A stretch of DNA of 64,000 nt from Marifrigoribacter sp047730175 (GTDB lineage: Bacteria; Bacteroidota; Bacteroidia; Flavobacteriales; Flavobacteriaceae): positions 868,001 to 932,000 of the forward strand of contig NZ_CP159833.1 in the NCBI RefSeq assembly GCF_047730175.1, given 5' to 3'. The notes under the pieces were generated by a model that ran no database searches, had not been told where the DNA came from, and was given only the letters and a program-made list of their open reading frames with translations. Below, in pieces: positions 36,044 through 44,061 of this stretch. Made by a program: the position numbers and the translations under genes. How positions within the stretch are numbered: the stretch's first letter is position 1; each line of letters starts with the position of its first letter.

Positions 36044-37588
36044 ATGAAAATTTTTAATACAATACCAATACATACTTTAGGTTATATTTTTATAGCGTTA
36101 ATTGGTAGTGTTTTTATTTTTCAAGCAGCTTATTTTGAGCCACATGATTTTTCTAATTATTATTTTGGAGCAGAATTACTATTTACTAAATCTTTGGGGG
36201 CTGATATTTATTTTCCGCATATTTTTAATCTAGAAGTAGCAGCCTTAGGAACTCAAAACATATTTGTGAGCTATGCTCCAAATACTCCATTTTTAGCAAC
36301 ATTATTTTATCCTCTTACGTTCTTTTCAGTAGCGATGGCTAAAATAATTTTCAATAGTATAAGTCTGGTTTTATTCTTATTTAGCTTACGAAGATTAGTA
36401 AAAGCTTATCCTGTTAACCTTTTATATTTAGTAGCACTTCCGCTTGTATTTTTTATCCCGTTGCGTAATAATTTTATGTTCGGACAAGTATATTTATTGT
36501 TATTTTTTTTACTTTCTGAAGGGTTTCTTGCTTATAAAAAAGAAGCGTATTTAAAAATGAGTTTGTTTTGGAGTGTAGCGATTTTGTTTAAAGTTTTCCC
36601 AGTATTATTATTTGGGATGTTACTTTTCAGAAAAAAGTACAAAGCATTTATTTATTTATGGCTTGCCTGTCTAGTTTTATTTGGTGTTTCATTACTAATA
36701 AACGGTTATGAAATTTGGGAATTTTACCTAACTTCTGTACTTCCAAAATCGGGAAAGGGAGAAATATCAAGAGAGTTTGTACAAAACTATCAATCGATGT
36801 TTATGTTTTTAAAGTATTCATTTCCATCTAATATCGCAGTTTTCTCAATGCTATTATTCGTTTTTAAAATTAGCTTAATAGCATTAAGTTTTGTGTTTAC
36901 TAAACAATTAAAATCTGATTTTAAAATTTTCTCCTTTTGGATGTTATTTATAATTTTATGGTCTCCATATGGAAGCACATATTCATTGTTATTATTGCTC
37001 TTCCCTTTTATATTTTATAGCAAAAAAGTAAACAAAACATCATTCCTACTAATTGCATTGCTTTTTATAATTAACACGATTCCAATTCATTATTTTTCGA
37101 ATTTTTCAATCCCTTTTTCATTTCCAAGGTTATGGGTTTTATTGTTATTGGTTGTTCTTGTTATTCGCACTTCTGAAATTCAATTTCATTGGAAAAAAAG
37201 TTTACTTATTTTTTTTCCTATAACGATTATTTATTTTTTCGGAATTTTACCAAAAGAGACTATAACAGCACCAAGTATTGTCTCAGAAAAACACATCCTT
37301 ACGTACGATTACAAAATTGAAAATGGTAAATTAAGTTACCTGTATTGGGATGAAAAAGGAGAACATTCTGAAACTACAGTCATTAATGTTAAAATGGTAG
37401 ACTCGACTAACATTTCATTAAGAAACAATCAGATATTTTACAAAAACAAACAACTTACTTTTACAAAAAGCAATAAGATTAAACCTGCTATAATTAATAA
37501 TAATGAATTAATATACCTTAGCGATTTTAAAAAAGGTATTGGTTTTTTTAGTGTACACACTTCACCCTTTGATTCTAAAAGTAAATGA
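36044..37588 (+). CDS. GT87-like (DUF2029) integral membrane glycosyltransferase
   Basis: A 514-residue GT-C-type membrane protein with about ten hydrophobic helices up to about residue 400, then a soluble C-terminal tail of about 110 residues. The first loop contains EPHDFSNYYFGAELL (about 31-45), with the acidic residues expected of GT-C catalysis. The order GT2 then GT-C then flippase suggests sugar loading, membrane transfer and export. The sugar and acceptor are not predictable here. Confidence 0.78.
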   Translation: MKIFNTIPIHTLGYIFIALIGSVFIFQAAYFEPHDFSNYYFGAELLFTKSLGADIYFPHIFNLEVAALGTQNIFVSYAPNTPFLATLFYPLTFFSVAMAKIIFNSISLVLFLFSLRRLVKAYPVNLLYLVALPLVFFIPLRNNFMFGQVYLLLFFLLSEGFLAYKKEAYLKMSLFWSVAILFKVFPVLLFGMLLFRKKYKAFIYLWLACLVLFGVSLLINGYEIWEFYLTSVLPKSGKGEISREFVQNYQSMFMFLKYSFPSNIAVFSMLLFVFKISLIALSFVFTKQLKSDFKIFSFWMLFIILWSPYGSTYSLLLLLFPFIFYSKKVNKTSFLLIALLFIINTIPIHYFSNFSIPFSFPRLWVLLLLVVLVIRTSEIQFHWKKSLLIFFPITIIYFFGILPKETITAPSIVSEKHILTYDYKIENGKLSYLYWDEKGEHSETTVINVKMVDSTNISLRNNQIFYKNKQLTFTKSNKIKPAIINNNELIYLSDFKKGIGFFSVHTSPFDSKSK

Positions 37589-38766
37589 TTTTAAAAAGAA
37601 AATTATATAATAGAATTAAAACCATTACCTCTTACGGTTTAGGACAAATATTAAGTGTTTTTTCTGTTTTAGTATTGTCTCTTTTTATCGTAAAATTTCA
37701 TTCGGTTAAACTTTGGGGTATCTATGCTGAAATATTAATTTGGACTAACTTTTTTTTACTTTTTTTATCCTTTGGAAGTTATGATTCTCTTCTAAAATCC
37801 TTTAGTGAAACACCCTCTTCAATTAATCAATTATGGGTAAATAATTTAATGACTCGAAGTATTTTATTAGTTCCTTCTATTGTGTTATTATTTTTTATCC
37901 CGCTTTTTAAAAGTTTCATTTTATGGGTGATATTATTAATTTTTCTTCAGTTTTTACTTCAGTCTTTTAAAGTATTAATTGTGTATCATAGAAAGTTTAA
38001 TCTCACCATTTTGGTAGAAATTATATATACTATATTTTTAATAGGAATCCTGTTTTTTCAATATAGTGATCTTGATATAAAGCAACTTCTGCAACTTATT
38101 TGTTTTACCTACTTATTAAAATTGATTGTTTATTCTATTTTCTTGCTAAAAGGCTTTAATAATATTACATATTCTTTAGAATTAAATGAACTTAAAAAAT
38201 CTGTTCCTTTTTTTATACCAGTAGCTGTAGGCACAATTAGAACAAAAATAGACACCTATTATGGTTCCCATTTTTTTAATTCAATCACCTTAAGTAAATA
38301 TCAAGTATTTATTAGTTTTTTAATGTTAGCTCAAATGGCTAGTTCTTTTATTATTACTCCATATATAAAAACGCTGTATCGTTCTAAAAATGTTCTTATA
38401 CAATCTATTCAAAAAGAATTTTTTATTTATGGCTGTATGTTTTCTGTTGTTTTTACAGCATTCTTATACATTTTCATAGAATACATTTATGGTTTTGAAT
38501 TTACCTTATTTCAATATTTTCTAGCATTAATTTTTGTAGCCCCATTAGTCATACATATCCTATTAATAAATGAATATTATAAAAAGAATCTGCAATCTAA
38601 AATTGCGAAATTTGCTTCTTTAATTGTTATTGTTCAGGTAATTATTGGTTATTTTCTAATAAAACACAATGGAATTAATGGAGCCTTATTATTAAAAGCT
38701 TTAGGACAATGGGCGATTGTAATTATTCTTTGGTTTTGGATAAAAAAAGAAAGAATTAATGGATAA
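37585..38766 (+). CDS. Wzx-like polysaccharide/lipid-linked oligosaccharide flippase
   Basis: A 393-residue membrane protein with about twelve hydrophobic segments. The start LGQILSVFSVLVLSLFIVKFHSVKLWGIYAEIL has the layout of the MATE/MviN-like polysaccharide transporters, although it is short and divergent from typical Wzx. It probably moves a lipid-linked product across the inner membrane. It overlaps both neighbours (4 and 8 nt), so its product is coupled with the sulfotransferase. Confidence 0.78.
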   Translation: MILKRKLYNRIKTITSYGLGQILSVFSVLVLSLFIVKFHSVKLWGIYAEILIWTNFFLLFLSFGSYDSLLKSFSETPSSINQLWVNNLMTRSILLVPSIVLLFFIPLFKSFILWVILLIFLQFLLQSFKVLIVYHRKFNLTILVEIIYTIFLIGILFFQYSDLDIKQLLQLICFTYLLKLIVYSIFLLKGFNNITYSLELNELKKSVPFFIPVAVGTIRTKIDTYYGSHFFNSITLSKYQVFISFLMLAQMASSFIITPYIKTLYRSKNVLIQSIQKEFFIYGCMFSVVFTAFLYIFIEYIYGFEFTLFQYFLALIFVAPLVIHILLINEYYKKNLQSKIAKFASLIVIVQVIIGYFLIKHNGINGALLLKALGQWAIVIILWFWIKKERING

Positions 38767-39520
38767 AAAAAATATTGTAATCGTAGGCTATCCTAAAAGC
38801 GGAACTACTTGGCTTAGCAGACTTGTTTCTGAGTTAGTTTCATGTCCATTACAAGGTGATTGGGGATTCGAATCCTTAAATGCTCCTTATAAAGAAGGAT
38901 TACAAAGAGTTTCTAATTACAATGTTTTTAAATCTCACCACACATTTAATGAAGTTGAAAAGGCATCAGAACTACCTATATATAAAATAATTTATATCAT
39001 TAGAGATCCCAGAGATGTAGTGGTTTCAGGAATTAATTTTTTCAAATTCTATCCTAAATTCATAGCAAATAACTATCTTTTTAAAAAGTTCTCTTTTATT
39101 AAAAAAGTATCCTCTAAATTTGTTTCAGAAAAAGAAAAGAAACAACAAATGATTCAAGCTGTTTTATCTGGAAACAAGTCAATAAGCCAATGGTTTGTTC
39201 AATCTTGGAAGACACATTATGAAGAGTATTTAAATAAAGATATTCTTTTTATTAGCTATGAGAATTTAGTGAAGTTTCCAGAAAAAGAATCACTTAAAAT
39301 AATGAATTACCTTACTGTTGAAGTTTCAAAAAAACATATTCAAAATAGTATCTCAAATCAATCATTGCTACATAGAAAAAAAACAGCTATTCATATAAAA
39401 GATGAATTTCAAAAAAAAATAATAAGAAAGGGTACGTTTGGTGATTGGGAAAATGAATTTAGTGATGATGAAAAATGTATCTTTAAAAAAAATCTAACTT
39501 CTCCATTTTATAATTTCTAA
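38759..39520 (+). CDS. PAPS-dependent sulfotransferase
   Basis: A 253-residue cytoplasmic protein. The 5'-phosphosulfate-binding loop is GYPKSGTTWLSRLV (about residues 9-22); the 3'-phosphate-binding segment is YIIRDPRDVVVSG (about 79-91); RKKTAIHIKDEF and RKGTFGDWENEF near the end match the conserved C-terminal RKG.xGDW motif of Sulfotransfer_1. A sulfate group would thus be attached to the pathway product, either lipid or sugar. Confidence 0.9.
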   Translation: MDKKNIVIVGYPKSGTTWLSRLVSELVSCPLQGDWGFESLNAPYKEGLQRVSNYNVFKSHHTFNEVEKASELPIYKIIYIIRDPRDVVVSGINFFKFYPKFIANNYLFKKFSFIKKVSSKFVSEKEKKQQMIQAVLSGNKSISQWFVQSWKTHYEEYLNKDILFISYENLVKFPEKESLKIMNYLTVEVSKKHIQNSISNQSLLHRKKTAIHIKDEFQKKIIRKGTFGDWENEFSDDEKCIFKKNLTSPFYNF

Positions 39521-39523
39521 TTA

Positions 39524-41080
39524 ATGAATAACAAAATCCTAATCTTTAATCCTCGAAGTGCAAAAGGCAAGCATAGAATTCCGAACTCTATTTTGCAGGT
39601 TGGGGCTTCAATTTTTGGCACTTACGAATTTGTTTTTATTGATGGAAATCTTGAAGAAGATCCTTGGAATAAAATTAAATCTTATTTTGATACAGGCGAA
39701 TTTAAATATTTCTGTAGCACAGTAATGCCCGGGCCTCAATTAAAACAAGCGATTCCTTTTACAAAAAAAATAAAAGAACAATTTCCAAATTCTATTACAG
39801 TTTGGGGTGGCTATTTTGCTTCAAATCAATTTAAAGTATCTATCGAATCTCCATTTGTTGATTATATCATTAATGGCCCTGGAGATGTTGCTTTTCCTTC
39901 TTTAATAAATGCTATTGAAACCAATTGTCATTCCGAGAACAACGAGAAATCTCAAGAGCTTCTTCACTCCGCTCTGAAGGAGATAAAAAATCTTATTTAT
40001 TTAGATAAAAATAATGAAATAGTTCAAACTGCAAAAGAAACCTTATTAGATCAAGATAGTTTACCTAGTCTTCCTTATTTACATTTAAATAGCTTTTACA
40101 ACTTAGAAAATTATTTAAGTAAAACATTTTTAGGTAAAAAAACCTTCTCTTATCATTCTAGTTTAGGATGTCCTTTTACCTGTTCATTTTGTGCCGTAGT
40201 ACCTATTTATAATGGGCGTTGGAAAGCGAAATCTGCTCAATCTGTATATAATGATGTCTTGTTTTTTAAAGAAAATCATGGAATTGATGCCATTGAGTTT
40301 CATGACAATAATTTCTTTACCTCAAGAAAACGTGTCGTTGAGTTTTCAGAATTAATTAAAAACGATGGAATTACTTGGTGGGGAGAAGGAAGAATTGACA
40401 CGATAGATAAATATAGTGACGAAGATTTACTCCTTATGAAGGAAGCTGGTTGTAAAATGATCTTTTTAGGAGCTGAAACTGGAAATGATGAAATTTTGAA
40501 GCAAATGAATAAGGGAGGAACTCAGACCGGTGCAGGAATTAAAAAGTTTGCAGAACGTTTGTATCCAATTGGAATTATCCCTGAATTTTCTTTTGTATTA
40601 GGAATGCCTGCTGACTCTCCAGAAAAAGTGATGGCTCAAATTGAATGGGATATAAATTTCATCAAAGAAATAAAAGAAATTAATCCCGATGCTGAAATTA
40701 TAATTTACCTCTATAGTCCAGTGGCAACGGAAGGATCTGAGTTGTATGAACAAATTCAAAAAGCTGGATTTAAGTTTCCTTCAAAATTAGAGGACTGGTT
40801 AGACCCAACATGGGAAAATTTTGACCTTCGAAAAAACCCTTTAACTCCATGGTTAACTCCTCCTATGGTAGATAAAATCATGAATTTTGAAACTGTTTTA
40901 AATGGGTATTACCCAACAGCTTCAGATTTTAGAATTAAAGGAATTAAAAAAACTATTTTAAGGGGTATCTCGAAAGTGCGGTATCAATCTGGTTTTTATA
41001 AATACCCATATGAAATAAAAGTTTTGCATAAAATTTGGAAATACCGACAACCTGAAATTCAAGGTTTTTATTCTGAATAG
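39524..41080 (+). CDS. B12-binding-type radical SAM protein (3 of 3)
   Basis: A 518-residue protein, more diverged than the other two. The N-terminus reads LIFNPRSAKGKHRIPNSILQVGASI and lacks the PPLG motif, but keeps the cobalamin-binding-like domain (VWGGYFASN, IINGPGDVAFPSL). The cluster motif is LGCPFTCSFCAV (about residues 214-225), then IEFHDNNFFTS and LGAETGNDEIL. The substrate is unknown; the chemistry may differ from that of the two paralogues. It is 3 nt after the sulfotransferase and followed by a large inverted repeat. Confidence 0.9.
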   Translation: MNNKILIFNPRSAKGKHRIPNSILQVGASIFGTYEFVFIDGNLEEDPWNKIKSYFDTGEFKYFCSTVMPGPQLKQAIPFTKKIKEQFPNSITVWGGYFASNQFKVSIESPFVDYIINGPGDVAFPSLINAIETNCHSENNEKSQELLHSALKEIKNLIYLDKNNEIVQTAKETLLDQDSLPSLPYLHLNSFYNLENYLSKTFLGKKTFSYHSSLGCPFTCSFCAVVPIYNGRWKAKSAQSVYNDVLFFKENHGIDAIEFHDNNFFTSRKRVVEFSELIKNDGITWWGEGRIDTIDKYSDEDLLLMKEAGCKMIFLGAETGNDEILKQMNKGGTQTGAGIKKFAERLYPIGIIPEFSFVLGMPADSPEKVMAQIEWDINFIKEIKEINPDAEIIIYLYSPVATEGSELYEQIQKAGFKFPSKLEDWLDPTWENFDLRKNPLTPWLTPPMVDKIMNFETVLNGYYPTASDFRIKGIKKTILRGISKVRYQSGFYKYPYEIKVLHKIWKYRQPEIQGFYSE

Positions 41081-41090
41081 TACAATCTAT

Positions 41091-41155
41091 GTCATGTCGA
41101 GCGCAGTCGAGACGACATAATTAAAATAATAGTTCTCGACTGCGCTCGAACTGAC
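41091..41155. repeat. inverted repeat, REP-like, between two operon genes
   Basis: A perfect 16-bp complementary pair TCGAGCGCAGTCGAGA (left) and TCTCGACTGCGCTCGA (right) separated by about 20 nt of AT-rich sequence, with partial complementarity extending outward (GTCATG / CTGAC). The GC-rich arms contrast with the AT-rich host sequence, and similar short palindromes occur as repeats in Flavobacteriia. It lies in the 84-nt gap before the last operon gene and would form a strong hairpin in the transcript. Confidence 0.75.
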
Positions 41156-41164
41156 AATTTTATA

Positions 41165-41845
41165 ATGTCTAAAGCAAGAAATATAATAAAACGAATTACC
41201 CAGCCTTTTTTAAAAGGAGGATTGGATTTTTATTATAGAAAACCTAGAGCGTATCAATATCAAGGAATTGAGGTAATGGTCCATCCTGAAGTTTTTCCTC
41301 CTCATTTAACCTTAAGTACTAAAATACTTCTTGGTTTTATTTCTGAAATAGATCTAAACAATAAATCATTTCTAGAATTGGGTTGTGGAAGTGGTATTAT
41401 AGCTCTATTTGCACGAAAAAAAGGAGCAAATGTTATCGCTTCAGATATAAATGAAATTGCTATAGAATATTTAAAAGTTGCTTCCGAAAAAAATAAATTA
41501 GAAATAGAATGCATTCAATCAGATTTATTCGATACCATCTCTCAAAAATCATTTGATTATATAATTATCAATCCTCCCTATTACCCTAAAAAACCAAAGA
41601 ATACTAAAGAACAAGCTTGGTTTTGTGGAGAAGATTTTGAATATTTTGAAGCGCTTTTTCCTCAATTAAAAACTTATCTTTCAGAAGAAAACAATACCTA
41701 TATGATTCTTTCTGAAGATTGTGATTTTCAGAATATATCAAAAATTGCAGCCAAGAATAACATTCATCTAAACTCAATTTTTACTACTAAAAAAGTGGGA
41801 GAGAAAAACACTATTTATAGCACAAAAAATCAGAAAGAATACTAG
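41165..41845 (+). CDS. class I SAM-dependent methyltransferase, NPPY type
   Basis: A 226-residue protein with LELGCGSGIIALFARKKG (about residues 71-88), ASDINEIAIEY and the motif IINPPYYPK (about 135-143), which puts it with N- or O-methyltransferases such as HemK/PrmC and rRNA-type enzymes. The N-terminus is basic. It follows the third radical SAM gene after the inverted repeat. It may act on the pathway product or be an unrelated neighbour; the spacing is looser than elsewhere. Confidence 0.83.
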   Translation: MSKARNIIKRITQPFLKGGLDFYYRKPRAYQYQGIEVMVHPEVFPPHLTLSTKILLGFISEIDLNNKSFLELGCGSGIIALFARKKGANVIASDINEIAIEYLKVASEKNKLEIECIQSDLFDTISQKSFDYIIINPPYYPKKPKNTKEQAWFCGEDFEYFEALFPQLKTYLSEENNTYMILSEDCDFQNISKIAAKNNIHLNSIFTTKKVGEKNTIYSTKNQKEY

Positions 41846-41984
41846 GTTTCGTTTGTTCGTCATGATGATTGATTTAATTAAATGAGTATAATTTCAAAAA
41901 AATGTTACAAACATGCAATCAATTAGGAGAAGTTTAAGTGTTAATTAGGTGTAATTTAACTTCGGAAATATTTAATTCTTAACG

Positions 41985-42015
41985 TTTGTTATTCAAATAA
42001 ATAATAGTACATTTG
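41985..42015 (+). promoter_or_regulatory. consensus promoter of rplM-rpsI
   Basis: TTTG at 41985-41988 and TACATTTG at 42008-42015 with exactly 19 nt between them: a perfect Bacteroidota promoter. The start would be near 42022, giving a leader of about 49 nt before rplM. Confidence 0.8.
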
Positions 42016-42070
42016 CAGCCCTTTTCGAAGGGAAAAAACAATGAATTATAAACATTAGACAAAGAACTAA

Positions 42071-42526
42071 ATGGATACATTAAGTTACAAAACAGTATCT
42101 GCTAACAAAAACACTGTTAACAAAGAGTGGTTATTAGTAGATGCGGACGGGCAAGCATTGGGTCGTCTTGCTAGTGAAGTAGCAATTTTACTTCGTGGCA
42201 AACACAAACCTAATTTCACCCCTCACGTAGATTGCGGTGATAACGTAATTATTATTAATGCTGAAAAGGTTACTTTAAGCGGAAACAAATGGGAAGACAA
42301 GTCTTATATAAGACACACAGGCTACCCAGGTGGACAAAGAAGTTTAAGTGCTAAAGAAATGTTTGGAAAAGATCCTGCAAGACTTGTTGAAAAAGCGGTT
42401 AAAGGAATGCTTCCTAAAAATAAATTAGGAGCAGCTTTATTCAGAAACTTAAAAGTTAATGTAGGTCCTGACCATGGTCAAGAAGCACAAAAACCTAAAA
42501 CCTTTACCTTAAACTATAATAAATAA
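42071..42526 (+). CDS. rplM: 50S ribosomal protein L13
   Basis: A 151-residue ribosomal protein. It contains WLLVDADGQALGRLASEVA (about residues 20-38) and the L13 signature VEKAVKGMLPKNKLG (about 107-121). It overlaps rpsI by one base (TAATG), the usual L13-S9 operon. A perfect consensus promoter lies 56 nt upstream. Confidence 0.98.
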   Translation: MDTLSYKTVSANKNTVNKEWLLVDADGQALGRLASEVAILLRGKHKPNFTPHVDCGDNVIIINAEKVTLSGNKWEDKSYIRHTGYPGGQRSLSAKEMFGKDPARLVEKAVKGMLPKNKLGAALFRNLKVNVGPDHGQEAQKPKTFTLNYNK

Positions 42527-42912
42527 TGGACGTTATTCACAAAATAGGTAGAAGAAAATCTGCCGTAGCACGTATGTACCTTTCAGAAGGGAAAGGTAAT
42601 ATTACAATTAACAAGCGTGAATTAGAAAACTATTTCACAACAGGAACCTTACAATATAAAGTTAAGCAACCTCTTGTATTAACTAACAACGAAAAAAACT
42701 TTGATATCAAAGTGAATGTGTTTGGTGGTGGTATTACAGGACAAGCAGAAGCAATTCGTTTAGCAATTTCTCGTGCAATGTGCGAGTTAGATCCAGAAAA
42801 CAGATTGGTTTTAAAACCAGAAGGTTTATTAACTAGAGATCCTAGAATGGTTGAACGTAAAAAATTCGGTCAGAAAAAAGCGAGAAAGAAATTCCAATTC
42901 TCGAAACGTTAA
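42526..42912 (+). CDS. rpsI: 30S ribosomal protein S9
   Basis: A 128-residue ribosomal protein: IGRRKSAVARMYLSEGKGNI at the start, VFGGGITGQAEAIRLAISRA in the middle, and the basic C-terminal tail ending KFQFSKR that reaches the P-site tRNA. Its ATG overlaps the rplM stop by one base, so translation is coupled. A large inverted repeat starts 8 nt after its stop. Confidence 0.98.
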   Translation: MDVIHKIGRRKSAVARMYLSEGKGNITINKRELENYFTTGTLQYKVKQPLVLTNNEKNFDIKVNVFGGGITGQAEAIRLAISRAMCELDPENRLVLKPEGLLTRDPRMVERKKFGQKKARKKFQFSKR

Positions 42913-42919
42913 AAATTTC

Positions 42920-42960
42920 AATACAATTGGGTTTCTCATGCCGAGATACCCAATTGTATT
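42920..42960 (+). terminator. long inverted repeat after rpsI (terminator or leader structure)
   Basis: A perfect 13-bp stem, AATACAATTGGGT and ACCCAATTGTATT, encloses a second small stem TCTC/GAGA. There is no clear U-run after it, so termination is uncertain. A small ATG-started open frame begins in its loop. Confidence 0.5.
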
Positions 42961-43039
42961 ATTAAGTTCATATCTATTATTAATAATCGCTGTTACCTCT
43001 TTAAATAAAAGAGAAATTAGTTTAGCATCTAAACCATAA
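42938..43039 (+). CDS. possible small ORF of 33 codons between rpsI and rpsB
   Basis: Begins at an ATG in the loop of the rpsI hairpin and ends 57 nt before rpsB. The 33-residue product would be hydrophobic in the middle (PIVLLSSYLLLIIAV), like a one-helix membrane peptide. No family is recognised. It could be a leader peptide, a small membrane protein, or chance. Confidence 0.2.
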   Translation: MPRYPIVLLSSYLLLIIAVTSLNKREISLASKP

Positions 43040-43053
43040 TACGAGAATCGTAT
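43039..43053 (+). promoter_or_regulatory. small hairpin in the rpsB leader
   Basis: ATACGA / TCGTAT with a GAA loop, 43 nt before the rpsB start codon. S2 leaders in several bacteria contain structured autoregulatory elements; a role here is inferred from position only. Confidence 0.3.
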
Positions 43054-43096
43054 AGGTTGCTATCTATATTAACACAGGAAAGTAAACTATTTCAAA

Positions 43097-43978
43097 ATGG
43101 CAAACAAATTAGAAGTTAAAGACTTACTAGACGCAGGTGTACACTTTGGTCACCTAACAAGAAAATGGAATCCTAATATGGCACCGTATATCTATATGGA
43201 GCGTAATGGAATCCACATTATCAATCTTTACAAAACTGCTGCAAAATTAGAAGAAGCAAATGAAGCGCTTAAAAAAATTGCAAGCAGTGGACGAAAAATT
43301 CTTTTCGTAGCTACAAAAAAACAAGCAAAAGATATTGTTGCTGAAAAAGCAAGCAATGCTAACATGCCTTATATTACTGAAAGATGGCCTGGTGGAATGC
43401 TTACAAACTTTGTAACTATTAGAAAAGCAGTTAAAAAAATGTCTACTATTGACCGTATGAAAGCGGACGGTACATTTATGACACTTTCTAAAAAAGAACG
43501 TTTACAAGTAGATCGTTTACGTGCTAAATTAGAGAAAAATTTAGGTTCTATCTCAGACATGAATCGTTTACCAGGTGCTTTATTTGTTGTGGATACAACA
43601 CGTGAACACATTGCAGTTAAAGAAGCTTTAAAATTAAAGATTCCAATTTTCGCAATGGTAGATACTAATAGTGACCCAAGAATTATTGATTACGCGATAC
43701 CATCTAATGATGATGCATCAAAATCAATCAATAAAATTATGTCTAGCGTTTCTGAAGCTATCATTGAAGGTTTAGCTGAAAGAAATTCAGGTAAAGAAAA
43801 TGAGAAGAAAGAAGAAGCTGCTCCTGCTGTAAAAGAAGAAGCTGCACCAACAGAAGCAGCTGCACCAAAAGAAGAAGCTGCTCCAAAAGCTAAAACTGCT
43901 CGTAAAAAAGTAGTAGCTCCTGTTGCAGAAGTAGAAGCTCCTGCAGTAGAAGTAGAAGCAACAAAAGAAGAAGAGTAA
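43097..43978 (+). CDS. rpsB: 30S ribosomal protein S2 with acidic/alanine-rich C-terminal extension
   Basis: The S2 core (about residues 1-225) includes DAGVHFGHLTRKWNP, RWPGGMLTNF and VDTNSDPRIIDYAIPSNDDA. The 293-residue length reflects a tail of about 60 residues (about 230-293) composed almost entirely of Ala, Glu, Lys, Pro and Val. Such tails occur in Bacteroidota S2 but vary in length, and this one is low complexity. It is followed by tsf after a hairpin, the standard rpsB-tsf pair. Confidence 0.97.
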   Translation: MANKLEVKDLLDAGVHFGHLTRKWNPNMAPYIYMERNGIHIINLYKTAAKLEEANEALKKIASSGRKILFVATKKQAKDIVAEKASNANMPYITERWPGGMLTNFVTIRKAVKKMSTIDRMKADGTFMTLSKKERLQVDRLRAKLEKNLGSISDMNRLPGALFVVDTTREHIAVKEALKLKIPIFAMVDTNSDPRIIDYAIPSNDDASKSINKIMSSVSEAIIEGLAERNSGKENEKKEEAAPAVKEEAAPTEAAAPKEEAAPKAKTARKKVVAPVAEVEAPAVEVEATKEEE

Positions 43979-43995
43979 AAACATTTTAATATCAT

Positions 43996-44046
43996 AAAAG
44001 TCGTTTGTTCTCTTTTTAATAAAGTGATGAAACGACTTTTTATTTT
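43996..44046 (+). terminator. terminator/attenuator between rpsB and tsf
   Basis: A stem AAAAGTCGTTT / AAACGACTTTT with a 23-nt loop is followed by TATTTTA. It probably lowers read-through into tsf. Confidence 0.55.
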
Positions 44047-44061
44047 AATACAATTATAATT

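Noticed and set aside
29654..41845. RiPP biosynthesis locus
   Set aside because: Three radical SAM genes suggested this, but there is no small precursor-peptide ORF, no SPASM-type cysteines or peptidase; sugar and sulfate enzymes fit better.
43690..43995. Minus-strand ORFs opposite the rpsB tail
   Set aside because: Their repetitive Ser/Ala or Phe/Cys-rich sequence reflects the low-complexity Ala/Glu tail of S2 on the other strand.
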